Positions 5,384-6,191 of a DNA stretch of 6,191 bases are shown piece after piece (positions within the stretch are counted from its first letter, which is position 1; each line of letters starts with the position of its first letter). A program made the translations under genes and the position numbers. The DNA lies in NCBI GenBank assembly GCA_002497905.1, contig DAFJ01000079.1, forward strand, positions 1-6,191, read 5' to 3'. This DNA is from Euryarchaeota archaeon UBA251 (GTDB lineage Archaea > Thermoplasmatota > Poseidoniia > Poseidoniales > Thalassarchaeaceae). The notes beneath the pieces are model-generated. The model was not told the DNA's origin and did no database searches. It saw only the letters and a program-made list of their open reading frames with translations.

Positions 5384-6191
5384 TTAACCGTAAATCATCG
5401 AAGAAGGACCTGCATTCTCTTCATCTTCGGCCACCTTGCCAAGGTGAACTTGGAGCATTTCTCGAATCTGTTCTTCAATTCGTTCTGCTTCTTCGATTAG
5501 AGGCTCGGTAGGGAGGGAAAGATTGGGGAGTAACATGTCGAGTTTTTCGATGATACGGGAAGCCGCTCTTGCATCAGGTAGTCCCGCACCAGGTGGTCCG
5601 TTTGCTTCGGCGAGAATCGCGAAAGTATCGAGCCCTCTTCGTCGGCATTCACCAAGTAGAACCCCGGTCATCCCAGCGACAACCCCCTGACTCAATAATT
5701 GCACATCCATTTTCTCTAATCGTTCGCGCGTAGCTGCGGTTGCACCAATACCCAGAATGGTTTCCTCTGTCTCATCATCGTCAATAATTTCGTGAGCGTG
5801 TTCATCGGTGTGGGAGAAGGAATCGATTAGTACTCCTCCAGCAACCTTTGCCTCCTTGGACCAATCCAACAAAGTCTCGGTTAGAGGGAGGACCATATCA
5901 TTGCGAACTGGGATTTCAGAGACAATCAGAATCAACTTGTCGCATCCATCGACAGTGCAAACCGGTTCCCCTGCGTAGAATCGGAGGGGGGGCATAGGAT
6001 GACCATCTTTCACTAGACAGACGGCAGGAAGTCCAGGTGCACGGACACCTCCGCAAAACCTCAGTTCAAGTTGATCGATGAGATAGTGAGCAACAATAGA
6101 TGTCACATAACCCACTGATGGAAAGCAGGTAACTACCAACGCACCTTCGGCATCCACATCACTCGAGATCTTTAGAATCGGCTCGCTCGCC
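5384..6191 (-). CDS. PAC2-family proteasome assembly chaperone/activator-like protein (5' partial)
   Basis: The reading frame continues without a stop or an ATG to the right edge, adding at least 11 residues (ending SEPILKISSD) before the GTG at 6157. The gene is therefore cut by the window. Numbering from that GTG, PAC2 signatures are PSVGYVTSIVAHYLIDQL (13-30, the nucleotide-binding-like first helix), LRFYAGEP (58-65), KLILIVSEIPV (74-84), GVVAGMTGVLLGE (158-170) and AEANGPPGAGLPDARAAS (183-200). A charged helix (217-237, TEPLIEEAERIEEQIREML) follows, which is the usual PAC2 C-terminal element. Archaeal PAC2 proteins (PbaA, PbaB) are homologues of eukaryotic proteasome assembly factors; PbaB acts on the 20S proteasome through its C-terminus. 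The chain here ends in Ile-Tyr-Gly, a hydrophobic-Tyr-any tripeptide (HbYX). The member is not assigned to PbaA or PbaB. The gene converges on ligA with no gap, so it belongs to a different transcript. Confidence 0.88.
   Translation of the reverse strand, partial: ASEPILKISSDVDAEGALVVTCFPSVGYVTSIVAHYLIDQLELRFCGGVRAPGLPAVCLVKDGHPMPPLRFYAGEPVCTVDGCDKLILIVSEIPVRNDMVLPLTETLLDWSKEAKVAGGVLIDSFSHTDEHAHEIIDDDETEETILGIGATAATRERLEKMDVQLLSQGVVAGMTGVLLGECRRRGLDTFAILAEANGPPGAGLPDARAASRIIEKLDMLLPNLSLPTEPLIEEAERIEEQIREMLQVHLGKVAEDEENAGPSSMIYG

Noticed and set aside
6155..6157. GTG 6157 as the PAC2 start
   Set aside because: The frame stays open to the window edge and the upstream residues (SEPILKISSD) look like the normal PAC2 N-terminal strand, so the real start is probably outside the window.

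Overview
This 6.2 kb window looks like chromosomal sequence from a planktonic marine archaeon, most plausibly a Marine Group II euryarchaeon (Candidatus Poseidoniales, Thermoplasmatota). That assignment is inferred from gene content, because no rRNA or other phylogenetic marker is present. Three features support it: a C-terminally anchored surface protein with Asp-rich thrombospondin-type-3-like calcium repeats, a PAC2-family proteasome-assembly/activator protein of archaeal type, and compact gene packing with moderate G+C. Two metabolic or replication genes are of types usually met outside archaea: a mitochondrial/Bacteroidetes-type P5C dehydrogenase and a bacterial-type NAD+-dependent DNA ligase. 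This suggests past lateral acquisition.

Layout, left to right. Positions 2-628 (+) hold the C-terminal part of a secreted, membrane-anchored protein: the end of a beta-sandwich domain, Asp-rich Ca-binding repeats, a transmembrane helix and a basic tail. Positions 634-1212 (+) encode a three-helix membrane protein with a soluble C-terminal domain. A Shine-Dalgarno-like AGGTGAT overlapping the previous stop codon suggests translational coupling. Positions 1257-2879 (+) encode a full-length L-glutamate gamma-semialdehyde (P5C) dehydrogenase of ALDH4A1 type. Positions 2880-3259 are poorly explained; the best candidate is a small Arg-rich ORF at 2981-3226. Positions 3260-5383 (+) encode a complete NAD+-dependent DNA ligase (LigA) with every expected domain and a 24-residue C-terminal tail ending in a PIP-box-like TLDDWV. 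Positions 5384-6191 (-) encode a PAC2-family protein that runs off the right edge and ends in a C-terminal HbYX-type tripeptide (IYG). The ligA and PAC2 stop codons abut tail-to-tail with no bases between them.

The genes do not form one pathway. The first two may be a surface/membrane pair. pruA serves proline, arginine or ornithine catabolism to glutamate, which fits a proteinaceous heterotrophic lifestyle. ligA seals nicks in replication and repair. The PAC2 protein probably works with the 20S proteasome. The most interesting observations are two C-terminal docking motifs: a possible PCNA-binding tail on a bacterial-type ligase, and a proteasome-docking HbYX tail on the PAC2 protein. No tRNA, rRNA, CRISPR array, insertion sequence or clear archaeal promoter was seen.
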